A stretch of 64,000 bases of DNA, from positions 1 to 64,000 of the forward strand of contig NZ_SCWA01000011.1 of NCBI RefSeq assembly GCF_004359615.1, in the 5' to 3' direction. The stretch comes from Macrococcus brunensis. GTDB taxonomy: Bacteria > Bacillota > Bacilli > Staphylococcales > Staphylococcaceae. Below the pieces are notes generated by a model. The model was given only the letters and a program-made list of their open reading frames with translations. It had not been told where the DNA came from and made no database searches. Positions 17,273-26,313 of the stretch are shown piece after piece. The position numbers were made by a program, and so were the translations under genes. How positions within the stretch are numbered: the stretch's first letter is position 1; each line of letters begins with the position of its first letter.

Positions 17273-18792
17273 TATAATTCTCCTTTAGTTTTAAAGATTT
17301 GCTGTGAAATGTAGCGATCACTTGCGTCAGGGAAGATGACGACAATGTTACCTTTGATATGTTCTGCTTGTTTAAGAGCGGCAACCATGGCAGCCCCAGA
17401 TGAACTGCCGACAAGTAAACCTTCTTTTTGTGCGAGGTCTTTGACCATCTGAAAAGCTTCATCGTCTGAAATAGTTTCAATGGCGTCAATCAGCTCACGC
17501 TTCAAAAAATCCGGCCATACTTCTACACCGATGCCTTCAGTTCGATGCGCGCCGCTTGGTCCGCCGTTTAAAATAGAGCCCTCCGGTTCAACAATCACTG
17601 TACGTGTATGAGGTTTCAGGCGTTCAGCGAGTCCTGTGAAAGTGCCCGCACTGCCTGCGCCTGCAACCATCATTTCGATAGTGCCGAGTTCATCGATCAG
17701 TTCTTCGTACAGCCCCGCGTAACTCGCAGGATTATCTTCTGTTTCGAACTGATTGGCGTAGTAAGCGCCTGTCTTTTCAGCATATTCTTTCGCTTGTCTT
17801 CTTGCTTCTACCATACCAAGGGAAGAATCTGTATGCACGATATCTGCCCCAAGTGCACGCATGATTTCCTGTTTCTCGACGCTGAATTTTTCGGGCACAA
17901 AGACTTTCAGTGTTAAGCCGTGCTGCTGGCAGGCAAGTGCGAGACCGATGCCTGTATTGCCGGCTGTCGCTTCGACGACTTCATTTGTTGCTTCGCCGCG
18001 TCGCACAGCAGACTCAATGATGTTCTGACCGAGACGATCTTTAACGGAGCCGCCTAAATTATGCATTTCGAGTTTGGCGAATAGACGAACGCCCTGCGGT
18101 AACTGGAACTTTGTCAGTTCTACGAGGGGGGTCTGTCCGATTAAATCAGCAGGTTTCTTATAGCTCTTCTTTTTTAGGACTTGCAGATGTGCAAACTTAT
18201 TAAGCTGAGTTGCTGAATAACTGAAGCCCTGTCTTTTCGCGATATTTTTCATAACATCTTTAAATGGATAATATTCACGGTTTAAGTCTGCGACAAGATT
18301 ATCAAATCCGAGATCTGAATAATAACGAATCATATCCTCTTTTTCTTCCGGACTGTTGAATACAGTATCCAATATAATGATCTGACCGTTGCCATTCAAT
18401 GTCTCAGCATAATTTTTAATAGCTGTTTCTTTTTCTTCGTCCGTCAGGTGGTGAAATGCGAAAGAGCTGATAATCGTATCTGCCTGCTGCGCATTGTAAT
18501 TAAGGAAATCACCCTGTTCAAATGTCAGACCTGTTTTTTCCTGACCGATTGCTGCCATCTCTTCGCTTGGCTCTACAGCTGTAACGTCCAGTTCTTTAGC
18601 GAGCAGCAGTAAAGTTAAATTGCCCGTACCTGGTCCGAATTCAATTGTTTTACCTTTTGCCTGTTTGGCCGCTTCATTCAACATGAAAGGGTAGTTCGCA
18701 AATACATCTTTATATTCAGGGTCGTTGCCATCGACTGCATTATCGTACTTGTCCGCCCATTGTTCGAAAATATCCATAAAAGCTGGTGACAT
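17272..18792 (-). CDS. Fusion of YrrT-like SAM methyltransferase and MccA cystathionine beta-synthase
   Basis: The 506-residue product joins two enzymes that are separate genes in Bacillus. Residues 1-205 match YrrT: a class I methyltransferase with GPGTGN (53-58) and an acidic residue near the end of the next strand. Residues 212-506 match MccA, an O-acetylserine/cystathionine beta-synthase of the PLP family: K251 in GSVKDR, substrate loop TAGNTG (276-281), a glycine-rich phosphate site (GAGSAGT) and GSSSGA. The link is a short Lys-rich stretch at 206-213 without an internal Met start. MccA joins homocysteine and O-acetylserine to cystathionine; YrrT would use SAM on an unknown acceptor. AGGAG precedes ATG. 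Confidence 0.88.
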   Translation of the reverse strand: MSPAFMDIFEQWADKYDNAVDGNDPEYKDVFANYPFMLNEAAKQAKGKTIEFGPGTGNLTLLLLAKELDVTAVEPSEEMAAIGQEKTGLTFEQGDFLNYNAQQADTIISSFAFHHLTDEEKETAIKNYAETLNGNGQIIILDTVFNSPEEKEDMIRYYSDLGFDNLVADLNREYYPFKDVMKNIAKRQGFSYSATQLNKFAHLQVLKKKSYKKPADLIGQTPLVELTKFQLPQGVRLFAKLEMHNLGGSVKDRLGQNIIESAVRRGEATNEVVEATAGNTGIGLALACQQHGLTLKVFVPEKFSVEKQEIMRALGADIVHTDSSLGMVEARRQAKEYAEKTGAYYANQFETEDNPASYAGLYEELIDELGTIEMMVAGAGSAGTFTGLAERLKPHTRTVIVEPEGSILNGGPSGAHRTEGIGVEVWPDFLKRELIDAIETISDDEAFQMVKDLAQKEGLLVGSSSGAAMVAALKQAEHIKGNIVVIFPDASDRYISQQIFKTKGEL

Positions 18793-18805
18793 TCAGTTCA
18801 CTCCT

Positions 18806-18870
18806 AAAGTGTATTAAACCTATCAATTAAGTCGGGATTAATATTAACATGAAGTCCCAATGATTACAAT
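18806..18870 (-). promoter_or_regulatory. Possible CymR-type operator and promoter of the mcc-luxS operon
   Basis: Read on the minus strand, the region carries TAATCCCGACTTAATTGATA followed by GGTTTAAT, an AT-rich arrangement recalling CymR sites (TAA...ATNGG...). CymR represses mcc operons in Bacillus and Staphylococcus. A TAATAT box lies just upstream of it. No T-box or SAM riboswitch fold was found here. Confidence 0.3.
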
Positions 18871-18953
18871 GAAATGCTTTGTGAAAAGTCGAACAAAATA
18901 TTATAATAACTAAAAGTTGAATAAGCGTGAGCAGAGGGAGAGGGGAATGAAAG

Positions 18954-19481
18954 ATGAGAAAAGTAGAAGTGATGCCTTATGATAGTATCTGGTAGCATTT
19001 ATATTTAGAAGAAAAAAAGAAGATGGAAGCGATCTTCAAAGAGCTGCTGGTCTCGATTCATCATATCGGCTCAACAGCAGTTCCTGGACTGGCGGCCAAA
19101 CCAGTCTTGGATATCATGATTGTCGTCAAAGACATTGTGCAGGTAGATGATGTAAATGACAGCTTAATGGAAATCGGATATGAGCCAAAGGGTGAGAATG
19201 GGATCAAGGGGCGGCGCTATTTTCAGAAAGGCGGAGATATGCGTACGCATCATCTTCATGTCTATGCAGAAGGAGATATGAATATTACACGTCATCTTGT
19301 TTTCAGAGATTATCTTAGAACGTTTAGTGGCGAGGCGGAGCGATATGGGCATTTAAAATTAGAACTCGCAAAATTATATCCATCTGATATCGAATCCTAT
19401 ATCAACGGCAAGAATATTTTTGTGCAGGTAATGGAAATAAAAGCAATGGACTGGTATAACTTGCAGCATCCAGTATCTTAA
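18954..19481 (+). pseudogene. GrpB/UPF0157-family protein with early nonsense codon
   Basis: The frame starts at ATG 18954 after AGGGGAATGAAAG and encodes MRKVEVMPYDSIW, typical for the N-terminus of GrpB-like proteins, then stops at TAG 18993-18995. It resumes with LEEKKKMEAIF and the nucleotidyltransferase-like core HHIGSTAVPGLAAKPVLDIM. The family is usually about 170-180 residues, which matches the full span (176 codons). An internal ATG at 19023 gives 152 residues but has only a weak ribosome site (AAAGAAG). I call it a pseudogene, possibly a recent one, since the rest is intact. Confidence 0.75.
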
Positions 19482-19555
19482 AGTTTTCTTAAACTTTCAA
19501 GTAAGCCTTGAAGAGTAGACGCTTACATGCTATAAAGACGTAAAGGGGTGGTTTG

Positions 19556-20218
19556 ATGGTCAGTGTGTTAATCGTAGAAGATGAAGTAGAAATTGCTGAG
19601 ATGATTAAGTTTATTCTGCAGCGGGAAGGTTATGAGACTATTGATCTCGTCCATACGTTTCAGGATGCCTGCAAGCAGTCTCTGCATTACGATGCTTATA
19701 TACTGGACATCAATCTGCCGGACGGTAAAGGTTATGACCTGGCTGAACGTATTCGTCGTCAGTCAGATGCACCCATTTTATATGTTTCAGCGAATGTAAC
19801 AGACGAAGATAAACTCACCGGCTTTGCAACAGGGGCAGATGATTATATCACCAAACCATTTAATCCGCTGATTCTCGCTGCAAGAGTGAAGGCGAATATT
19901 GATCGTTACTTGAGGGCGAAGCAGCCTATTGATTTCTTTTTTGATGAGCGTACCGCTGAGCTGACAGTTAAAGATAAAGTCTATCATCTGTCGGGGAAAC
20001 AATATCTTCTCATGCAGTATTTATTTGAAAATCAGAATAAAGTGCTGACAAAAGAAGAGATTTACGAGGCAGTCTGGGATAACCAGTTCATCGATGAGAA
20101 TACAGTGATGGTACATATCAGGAAACTACGAGAAAAAATTGAAGAAGTACCGAGTGACCCTGTCAGACTTCTCACAGTCAGAAGTGTCGGTTACATCTTG
20201 AAAGTGGAACACAATTGA
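19556..20218 (+). CDS. OmpR/PhoB-family response regulator
   Basis: The 220-residue protein has a receiver domain with the acidic pair E8-D9, phosphoacceptor D51 (YILDINLPDG), and K100 in ITKPF, then a C-terminal winged-helix domain with TVMVHIRKLREK as recognition helix and VGYIL at the end. It pairs with the histidine kinase whose start overlaps its stop. ATG 19556 follows GGGGTGG; the preceding TTG is less likely. Target genes are unknown; no transporter is next to it. Confidence 0.93.
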   Translation: MVSVLIVEDEVEIAEMIKFILQREGYETIDLVHTFQDACKQSLHYDAYILDINLPDGKGYDLAERIRRQSDAPILYVSANVTDEDKLTGFATGADDYITKPFNPLILAARVKANIDRYLRAKQPIDFFFDERTAELTVKDKVYHLSGKQYLLMQYLFENQNKVLTKEEIYEAVWDNQFIDENTVMVHIRKLREKIEEVPSDPVRLLTVRSVGYILKVEHN

Positions 20219-21876
20219 AGACAACGGCGCGCAAATTCACCTGGAAATTTATCGGCTATTTTTCATTATTCTATGTGTTGATCAATTTGCTTCTTCTTTT
20301 ATTGATTGTTTTTTTTATCGTTCGTTCATCGAGTAACATGACAAGCGGAACACTGCAGGCGCAGTCTACAGATACGATACAGAGTCTTATCGACATCAGC
20401 AATGAAAAAAATATTACGATTCAGCAAGAGCTCTCACAGGCACTGAAAGACCAGGATGGCATGCTTCTCATACGTAATAGTCACGGTGATATCATCAAAT
20501 CCTTCAATAATCATGAAAAAATCCATACACTCAGCTGGTATTATCTGCAGGGAGTCACGACATGGTCACTGACCGAACAATACCAGGCGGTGCTGATCAA
20601 CCGCCAGCCGCTGGTTAAAGCCGCTGAATTATTTGATTTAGAAGAGACCGTGGCACTTCATCGCTACATGGATGAACATAATCTGTCGCTTTTTAAGCAG
20701 AATATGGAAAAAGATAAACTGATTAAACTCTACGGCAGCTTTAACACTAAAGACGTCGAAGAGAACTGGTTCAAGGATCTCAATAATGATAACTTCAATA
20801 AGTATGTGCTGCAGGAAACGATGCATGATGATGATTACTATTTATTTGTAGCAGAAAATCAGAATGCTCGGGACAAAAGAATTATTTTAGCAGAGAACGG
20901 TATTTTTATGGATAAAGATTATATGGCCTTTGCTTTAAACTTCCTGCTCTGGTATCTTATTTATTCTTCACTTATTTTCGGGCTGATACTGGCACTCGCT
21001 TATTATGTGAGCCGCAACTTTGCACGACCTCTTATCCATTTTGTTGACTGGCTGAGTCAGTTGAGCAGAGGCATCTACCGCGTCCCTGACAATAAGCATA
21101 TCTACAGAAGGGACCGCATGCGCAGAAAGTACCGGATGTACACCTCTGTAGATGAATCCATCCGTGAATTGACAGAGAAGCTGGATAACGACCGGACTTA
21201 TCAGAACCGTGTTGCAACGCTGCGTGATGAATGGGTATCAGGTATCACTCATGACTTTAAGACGCCGCTCAGTTCCATTTATGGCTATAGCAAACTCTTA
21301 AACAGCGATCTTGACATCAGTTGCGAAGACCGTCAGAAGTTTGCTGAAATCATTGAAGACAAAGCCCTTTATATCGATTCACTGTTAAAAGATTTAAATA
21401 TGACTTACCAGCTGAAGAATAATCATTTTGAATTTAATAAACAGACGGTCAATGTCGGCGAATATATTCAGCAGTTTATCGACTCGTTCAATCATCCGAA
21501 TCTGCATGCCGTCAATCAGCTCAATCAGAATGTTAAGCTTGATAAAGAACGCATGAATCGGGTACTGATGAATATCGTCTCTAATGCTTTTGTCTATAAT
21601 GATGATATTGAAGTCTGGATCAATTCATTTGCTGATGGTAATGATATTGTCATTGAGATCGGCGACAATGGCAAAGGCATCCCGCAGGAAGAGATACCCT
21701 ATATATTCAATCGCTATTACCGCGGGACGAATACGACGGCCAATAATGAAGGTTCTGGTTTAGGTCTGGCAGTCGCTAAACAGATTGTCGAAAACCATAA
21801 CGGGCAGATCAGTGTCCATAGTTCAATAGCAGGTACAAAATTCCAGATTAGGCTGCCTCGAGAACTAAATGATTGA
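20215..21876 (+). CDS. Sensor histidine kinase
   Basis: The 553-residue protein has membrane helices at about 14-37 and 238-264, enclosing an extracellular sensor of about 200 residues with no Cys pair and many Asp/Asn/Gln residues. A linker of Arg-rich sequence leads to the HisKA box with H346 (GITHDFKTPLSS) and the ATPase domain with N box (NIVSNAFVYND), G1 (DNGKGIP) and GSGLGLAV. The start is TTG in the overlap TTGA with the regulator's stop, so the two are translationally coupled. The large sensor argues against the small cell-envelope-stress kinases (BceS type). Signal unknown. Confidence 0.92.
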   Translation: MKTTARKFTWKFIGYFSLFYVLINLLLLLLIVFFIVRSSSNMTSGTLQAQSTDTIQSLIDISNEKNITIQQELSQALKDQDGMLLIRNSHGDIIKSFNNHEKIHTLSWYYLQGVTTWSLTEQYQAVLINRQPLVKAAELFDLEETVALHRYMDEHNLSLFKQNMEKDKLIKLYGSFNTKDVEENWFKDLNNDNFNKYVLQETMHDDDYYLFVAENQNARDKRIILAENGIFMDKDYMAFALNFLLWYLIYSSLIFGLILALAYYVSRNFARPLIHFVDWLSQLSRGIYRVPDNKHIYRRDRMRRKYRMYTSVDESIRELTEKLDNDRTYQNRVATLRDEWVSGITHDFKTPLSSIYGYSKLLNSDLDISCEDRQKFAEIIEDKALYIDSLLKDLNMTYQLKNNHFEFNKQTVNVGEYIQQFIDSFNHPNLHAVNQLNQNVKLDKERMNRVLMNIVSNAFVYNDDIEVWINSFADGNDIVIEIGDNGKGIPQEEIPYIFNRYYRGTNTTANNEGSGLGLAVAKQIVENHNGQISVHSSIAGTKFQIRLPRELND

Positions 21877-21921
21877 CGAAACAATCAGAAAACTATATAG
21901 TAATCATTAAATAATTCCATA

Positions 21922-22051
21922 CTTATCAAGAAGGATCGAGGGATAGGCCCGATGACATCCAGCAACCTACCGTTTGGCAAGGTGCTAAGTCCTACAGCAT
22001 AGCTGACAGATAAGATTGCAGAGACATTCCTTATCTTGGAATGTCTCTTTT
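21922..22051 (+). promoter_or_regulatory. SAM-I (S-box) riboswitch with terminator
   Basis: The aptamer (21922-22014) shows all S-box landmarks: P1 arms CTTATC and GATAAG, AAGGATCGAGGGA, GCCCGATGACATCCAGCAACC, GGCAAGGTGCTAA and TCCTACAGC. A terminator follows: GAGACATTCC (22021-22030) pairs with GGAATGTCTC (22038-22047) before TTTT. The 3' P1 strand AGATAAG can instead pair with CTTATCT in the terminator loop (22030-22036), giving the antiterminator. So high SAM should stop transcription of the downstream amidohydrolase and ATP-grasp genes. Confidence 0.95.
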
Positions 22052-22082
22052 GTTAAGTGTACGGAAATAAAGGAGCTTTTTT

Positions 22083-23252
22083 ATGGAACAATATGAAAAC
22101 CGCATTTTAGAATATATTAATCAACATAAAGAAAGTATAATTGAGCTGAGTCATGCGATACATGCAAGACCTGAACTGGGCAACGAAGAGTTCTTCGCGT
22201 CAGCGGAGTTATCAAAGCTTCTTGAGGATAACGAGTTTCACCTTGAGCGGGATATCGCAGGTCATGCGACCGGCTTCATTGCGACTTATGCCAGTTCTAA
22301 ACCAGGTCCTACTATCGCTTTTCTCGCAGAATACGATGCACTCCCTGAACTCGGGCATGCATGTGGACATAATATTATCGGTACAAGCAGTGTGCTCGCT
22401 GCCCTCAGTCTGAAGACAGTGATTGACGATATAGGCGGTACTATCAAAGTGTTTGGTTCACCTGCTGAAGAAGGCGGAGTCAATGGTAGCGCGAAAGCAA
22501 GTTATGTTAAGGAAGGTCTCTTTGATGATAGTGATGTGGCCCTGATGGTTCACCCTGGCCATGAATCATATCGCACAGTACCGACACTAGCAGTCGATGT
22601 CTTTGAGGTGGAGTTCTTCGGCAAGAGCGCACATGCCTCTGAAAGTGCGTTCAACGGCATTAATGCACTGGATATGATGATCAGCTTTTTCAACGGTATT
22701 GCACAGCTGAGACAGCATATCAAACCGCGTGATAAAGTCCATGGTGTTATTCTGGACGGGGGTGCAAGTGCAAATATTATCCCGGACTATACGAAAGCAC
22801 GTCTCTATACACGGGCATTGACACGTGAGCAGCTCAATGGTTTGACTGACAGAGTAGAAGAGATTGCGCACGGTGCTGCTCGTATGGCCGGTGGAACTGC
22901 CAAACTGAATCGCATTCAGAATGGAGTGGACGAATTCATTGTGAACGACCGTCTGGATGATTTATTTGAACGCCATGCGATGAAGCATAATGAACCTATT
23001 GAGCATGATGATTTTGGTTTCGGTTCGACTGATACGGGTAATGTGAGTCATGTCATTCCTACCATTCATCCTCATTTGAAAATGGGACCTTCAACTCTTG
23101 TCGGTCATACACCGGCATTCAGAGAAGCAGCGGCAAGCCCGGGAGGCGACCATGCCCTTCTGCAAGGTGCACGTATTATGGCGACAATGGCTGTTGAACT
23201 GATTACTAAACCTGAAGTTTTAAATCAAATCAAGCAACTACATAAGGAGTAA
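22083..23252 (+). CDS. M20-family amidohydrolase under SAM riboswitch control
   Basis: The 389-residue protein is a zinc-type M20 peptidase/amidohydrolase of the AbgB/aminoacylase group. Metal-site sequences are GHACGHN (91-97), SPAEEGG (126-132) and MVHPGH (155-160), followed by a dimerisation domain and a C-terminal GDHAL segment. Enzymes of this group remove acyl or aminoacyl groups from amino acids or dipeptides. It is the first gene after the SAM riboswitch and lies three bases before an ATP-grasp ligase gene, so the substrate is likely linked to methionine or sulfur supply. Exact substrate unknown. GGAGC precedes ATG. Confidence 0.88.
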   Translation: MEQYENRILEYINQHKESIIELSHAIHARPELGNEEFFASAELSKLLEDNEFHLERDIAGHATGFIATYASSKPGPTIAFLAEYDALPELGHACGHNIIGTSSVLAALSLKTVIDDIGGTIKVFGSPAEEGGVNGSAKASYVKEGLFDDSDVALMVHPGHESYRTVPTLAVDVFEVEFFGKSAHASESAFNGINALDMMISFFNGIAQLRQHIKPRDKVHGVILDGGASANIIPDYTKARLYTRALTREQLNGLTDRVEEIAHGAARMAGGTAKLNRIQNGVDEFIVNDRLDDLFERHAMKHNEPIEHDDFGFGSTDTGNVSHVIPTIHPHLKMGPSTLVGHTPAFREAAASPGGDHALLQGARIMATMAVELITKPEVLNQIKQLHKE

Positions 23253-23255
23253 CGA

Positions 23256-24431
23256 ATGAATAACTTTTTATCTAAACGCCCGCTGACTATGCATCAGCTT
23301 TATGGCAATCATGTTGTATTTACATCTCGCCCTTCATACGAAAAAAATCCTTGGCTGACAACGGAAGAACATCAGGCCAATATGCTGACGGCAAGGGAAT
23401 TACTGATAGCGGATATACCGGTGATTCTTCATGAAGCAACGGTTGGAGAAAAGACGAAAACATTATTGGAAGCAGCAGGTATTGAACTGCCGTCCAATTA
23501 TCGTACGTTTAAAGATGCGGATAGTTATCATCAGCGGTTGAGAGAAGCAGAAGAAGCGGGAGAGAAGATTTTCTTCCAATATACACATAATGAGGACTAC
23601 GTGAAACCGTCTACGTACTATGTGAATAAAGATTTATTTGTAGCGCTTAATAATAAAATGAAGCTGTCAGACTGGACGAAAGGCAAATTCCTGCCAAAAC
23701 GCGACGTGGTACCTGTCAGCAAGCTTGAAGAAACACTCGAAACTTGGCAGTATCCATACGTCATCAAGCCGGGTGATGACCATCCGACTGCAGGTGGTTA
23801 TGGCGTAATGATCTGCTATAACGACCAGGATCGTGAGAAAGCACTCAGCCGTATTCAGGAAGCAGAAACAGATTCAGACTTCATCATTGAAGATTACATC
23901 AAGACAGAACAGAACTATTGTGTGCAGTACGCCTATAGTGATGCAGCAGGGCTTCAGTATATCGGTGCTTCAATTCAGGATACGAATGAATATGGCAAGT
24001 ACCGCGGCAACACAACAGCTCATCATGTACCTGAACAAGTGATTGCGGCTGGCCGTGAGATCATGGAGAACGGCGTCGCTGAAGGCTATCGTGGTATTGC
24101 AGGATTTGATCTCCTCGTCGATGATCAAGGTGCTGTCTATGCGATTGATCTGAACTTCAGACAGAATGGTTCGACCTCTATGCTGATTATGGACGAATTG
24201 TTGGAAGGCGATTATGAGAAATTCTTCGGTGCATACGCGAAAGTTACAAATGAGGATTTCTACGCCCGGATTTTAGAAGAAGTAAAGGCAGGACGACTGT
24301 TCCCGCTTGCTTATTACGATGGTGATTATTTTGAGGGACAGACTGTACCTTCAAGATTTGTTGGCATCTGGCATGGCGAAAAACAAGATGTAGAAAAGCA
24401 TGACCAGGCTTTTGTAGAATTCAACCGATAA
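23256..24431 (+). CDS. ATP-grasp carboxylate-amine ligase under SAM riboswitch control
   Basis: The 391-residue protein has an ATP-grasp fold in residues about 130-320: an ATP-contacting lysine in YVIKPGDDHPTAGGYG (K171), an adenine-region E212 in IIEDYI, and metal ligands in IDLNFRQNGS (D298, N300). ATP-grasp enzymes activate a carboxylate as acyl phosphate and join it to an amine or other nucleophile. It is separated from the amidohydrolase by three bases and preceded by AAGGAGT, so the two are co-expressed. A ligase and a hydrolase together suggest making and breaking an amide, or making a peptide from salvaged amino acids. No specific family recognised. Confidence 0.85.
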   Translation: MNNFLSKRPLTMHQLYGNHVVFTSRPSYEKNPWLTTEEHQANMLTARELLIADIPVILHEATVGEKTKTLLEAAGIELPSNYRTFKDADSYHQRLREAEEAGEKIFFQYTHNEDYVKPSTYYVNKDLFVALNNKMKLSDWTKGKFLPKRDVVPVSKLEETLETWQYPYVIKPGDDHPTAGGYGVMICYNDQDREKALSRIQEAETDSDFIIEDYIKTEQNYCVQYAYSDAAGLQYIGASIQDTNEYGKYRGNTTAHHVPEQVIAAGREIMENGVAEGYRGIAGFDLLVDDQGAVYAIDLNFRQNGSTSMLIMDELLEGDYEKFFGAYAKVTNEDFYARILEEVKAGRLFPLAYYDGDYFEGQTVPSRFVGIWHGEKQDVEKHDQAFVEFNR

Positions 24432-24472
24432 AAATAAGACAGACCGCTGACTCAGCGGCCTGTCTTATTTTT
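24430..24472. terminator. Bidirectional terminator between the ATP-grasp gene and coaW
   Basis: AAAATAAGACAG and CTGTCTTATTTT arms with an inner CGCTGA/TCAGCG stem form a long hairpin between convergent genes. Confidence 0.88.
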
Positions 24473-25277
24473 CTTCCATTAATTTTAAAGTGCCGAGTGC
24501 ACCTGAATATTCGCCGTTCTCGATGAAATAAGGTTTAAAGCCGCGCAGTACCGTATAGTTCATAACAACTTTTTTCAGCAGTTCATTGCTTAGGAACGAT
24601 GAACCGATGTAAACGACGTACTCAGCGCCGAATTCTCTTGCGGCATGGATGGAAACAGTCGTCACGGTTTCACCGACGGCACCGATAGCAGCTGCCAGTT
24701 TATCAGCATCAGTGTACTGGACCGTCTCTTTTGTATGCAGCACACGGCCGAAGTTTGCCGCTGTCAGTTCACCCGGAATAGGGGTCTTATCACCTTTATA
24801 GATATGTTTAACTTTGAGGTCGATGTCATCACGGTCACCTTTTGCGGCCAGTGCAGTCAAAGTCTCGTAATCTGCTTCCCCGGTCAACAGGTAGCCAAGC
24901 CCTTGAATCATACCACCGCCAGCACCAGTACCACCCGCGCGCTCCTGCACTTCTCCTTTAACGTGGTGAATAGAAGTGCCTGTTCCGACATTGGTGAAAA
25001 TATAATTTTCAAGAGGATGATTCAGCTGTTCAAGAAACGTCTGAATACCTTTAAATGTGGCATCAAATTCAATGCTCTGAAAAGCATCTTGTGGAATAAG
25101 GCTCTGGAGATAAGTCGCTTTTCCGCCTGTCAATGCGACTTCAGCATCCGGATATTGTTGCAGCAACTCTGCAACTGTCTCGACTTCTGTAGATAAATAC
25201 TTCGAAAAAGTACGCTCGCCGTTCTCTTCTTTAACAATTTTAATCAGTGTCCCACCAGCATCTATACCGAATTTCAT
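24465..25277 (-). CDS. coaW: Type II pantothenate kinase
   Basis: CoaW phosphorylates pantothenate, the first step of coenzyme A synthesis; staphylococci use this eukaryote-like type II enzyme, which is not inhibited by CoA. The 270-residue protein has the ATP-binding GIDAGGTLIK motif at the N-terminus, TNVGTGTS, and AGGTGAGGGMIQGLG, all typical of the acetate and sugar kinase fold. ATG 25277 follows AGAGG; a longer frame upstream lacks a ribosome site. It is a single gene. Confidence 0.92.
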   Translation of the reverse strand: MKFGIDAGGTLIKIVKEENGERTFSKYLSTEVETVAELLQQYPDAEVALTGGKATYLQSLIPQDAFQSIEFDATFKGIQTFLEQLNHPLENYIFTNVGTGTSIHHVKGEVQERAGGTGAGGGMIQGLGYLLTGEADYETLTALAAKGDRDDIDLKVKHIYKGDKTPIPGELTAANFGRVLHTKETVQYTDADKLAAAIGAVGETVTTVSIHAAREFGAEYVVYIGSSFLSNELLKKVVMNYTVLRGFKPYFIENGEYSGALGTLKLMEEK

Positions 25278-25418
25278 TTTAAAACCTCTTCTTTTTTGGT
25301 TACCATGATACAACTTGCAGCGTGACTTGTAAATTAAGTTCATGATTTAGTATGATGCAGTGCAGTGAAAAAGGGGTATAATCTAAAAAAAGGTGAATAA
25401 CGCTGGAGGTTGTGGATT

Positions 25419-26222
25419 ATGGAATTCAATGGATCACAGATTAATATCGTGCAGTATAGCGCAGATTACAGAGAGCAGTTAGAAGCATTCGAGCTGGAAG
25501 AGCGTCAGATGATTTATTCTTCTCTGCCGATTCAAGTGCTGGAGGAAGGACTGATGGATCACAATAGACGTCCATGCGTCGTTTTAAATAAAGAAGATCA
25601 AGTAGTAGGCTTCTTTGTTCTTCATCAGTATTATCAGCATGAAGGATATGAAACGCCGATTAATGCGGTCTATGTCAGAAGCTTATCTATCAACTCTAAA
25701 TATCAGGGACATGGTTACGGTACTGAAATCATGATGAATATTCCTGATTATGTACAGCAGGTTTTCCCTGACTTTGAACATCTTTATTTAGTGGTTGATG
25801 CAGAGAACCAGGCAGCATGGAATTTATATGAACGCGCAGGCTTCCTGCACTTAGCAACAAATCCTGAGGGACCCATCGGTAAAGAGCGTCTATACTATCT
25901 TGATTTATCAGGTCAATATGTTTCTAAATTGCGTCTGATCAAGCAGGATGATACTGTTCTACTTGATAAGGACGGCACTAATGTAGGACAGATTAAGCTG
26001 TCAGTGGACGGCAAGGCTGTTCGTATTGAAGAGTTTCAGCCTGCTGATGATGAAGTGCGAGAAAGCGCACTTAGACAACTGGCGACTTATGTCAGAAAAC
26101 ATTATCCTGAAGCGGATCGCATTTTAGTGGATACTGATCAGCCGGACCCTTATTTGAACATTAATTTCGTGCAGGAAGATTCGGAGGCACCTGAACAGCT
26201 GATGAAGCTGATCAAGTATTAA
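25419..26222 (+). CDS. GNAT-family N-acetyltransferase with C-terminal extension
   Basis: The 267-residue protein has a GNAT domain in residues about 5-165, with acetyl-CoA-binding loop YQGHGYG (95-101) and the AENQAAWNLYERAGF segment near its end. A further domain of about 100 residues follows, with mixed strands and an acidic C-terminus. ATG 25419 is preferred to TTG 25410 because GGAGG is well spaced. Substrate unknown. It precedes rpoE by about 90 bases. Confidence 0.85.
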   Translation: MEFNGSQINIVQYSADYREQLEAFELEERQMIYSSLPIQVLEEGLMDHNRRPCVVLNKEDQVVGFFVLHQYYQHEGYETPINAVYVRSLSINSKYQGHGYGTEIMMNIPDYVQQVFPDFEHLYLVVDAENQAAWNLYERAGFLHLATNPEGPIGKERLYYLDLSGQYVSKLRLIKQDDTVLLDKDGTNVGQIKLSVDGKAVRIEEFQPADDEVRESALRQLATYVRKHYPEADRILVDTDQPDPYLNINFVQEDSEAPEQLMKLIKY

Positions 26223-26313
26223 AGAGAAATATTTACTGGTAAATCATGATTATTCTTGTTATGATTTAGGGTGAATAAAAATCGACTGCCTGACGTGAAA
26301 GGACGAATTAATA

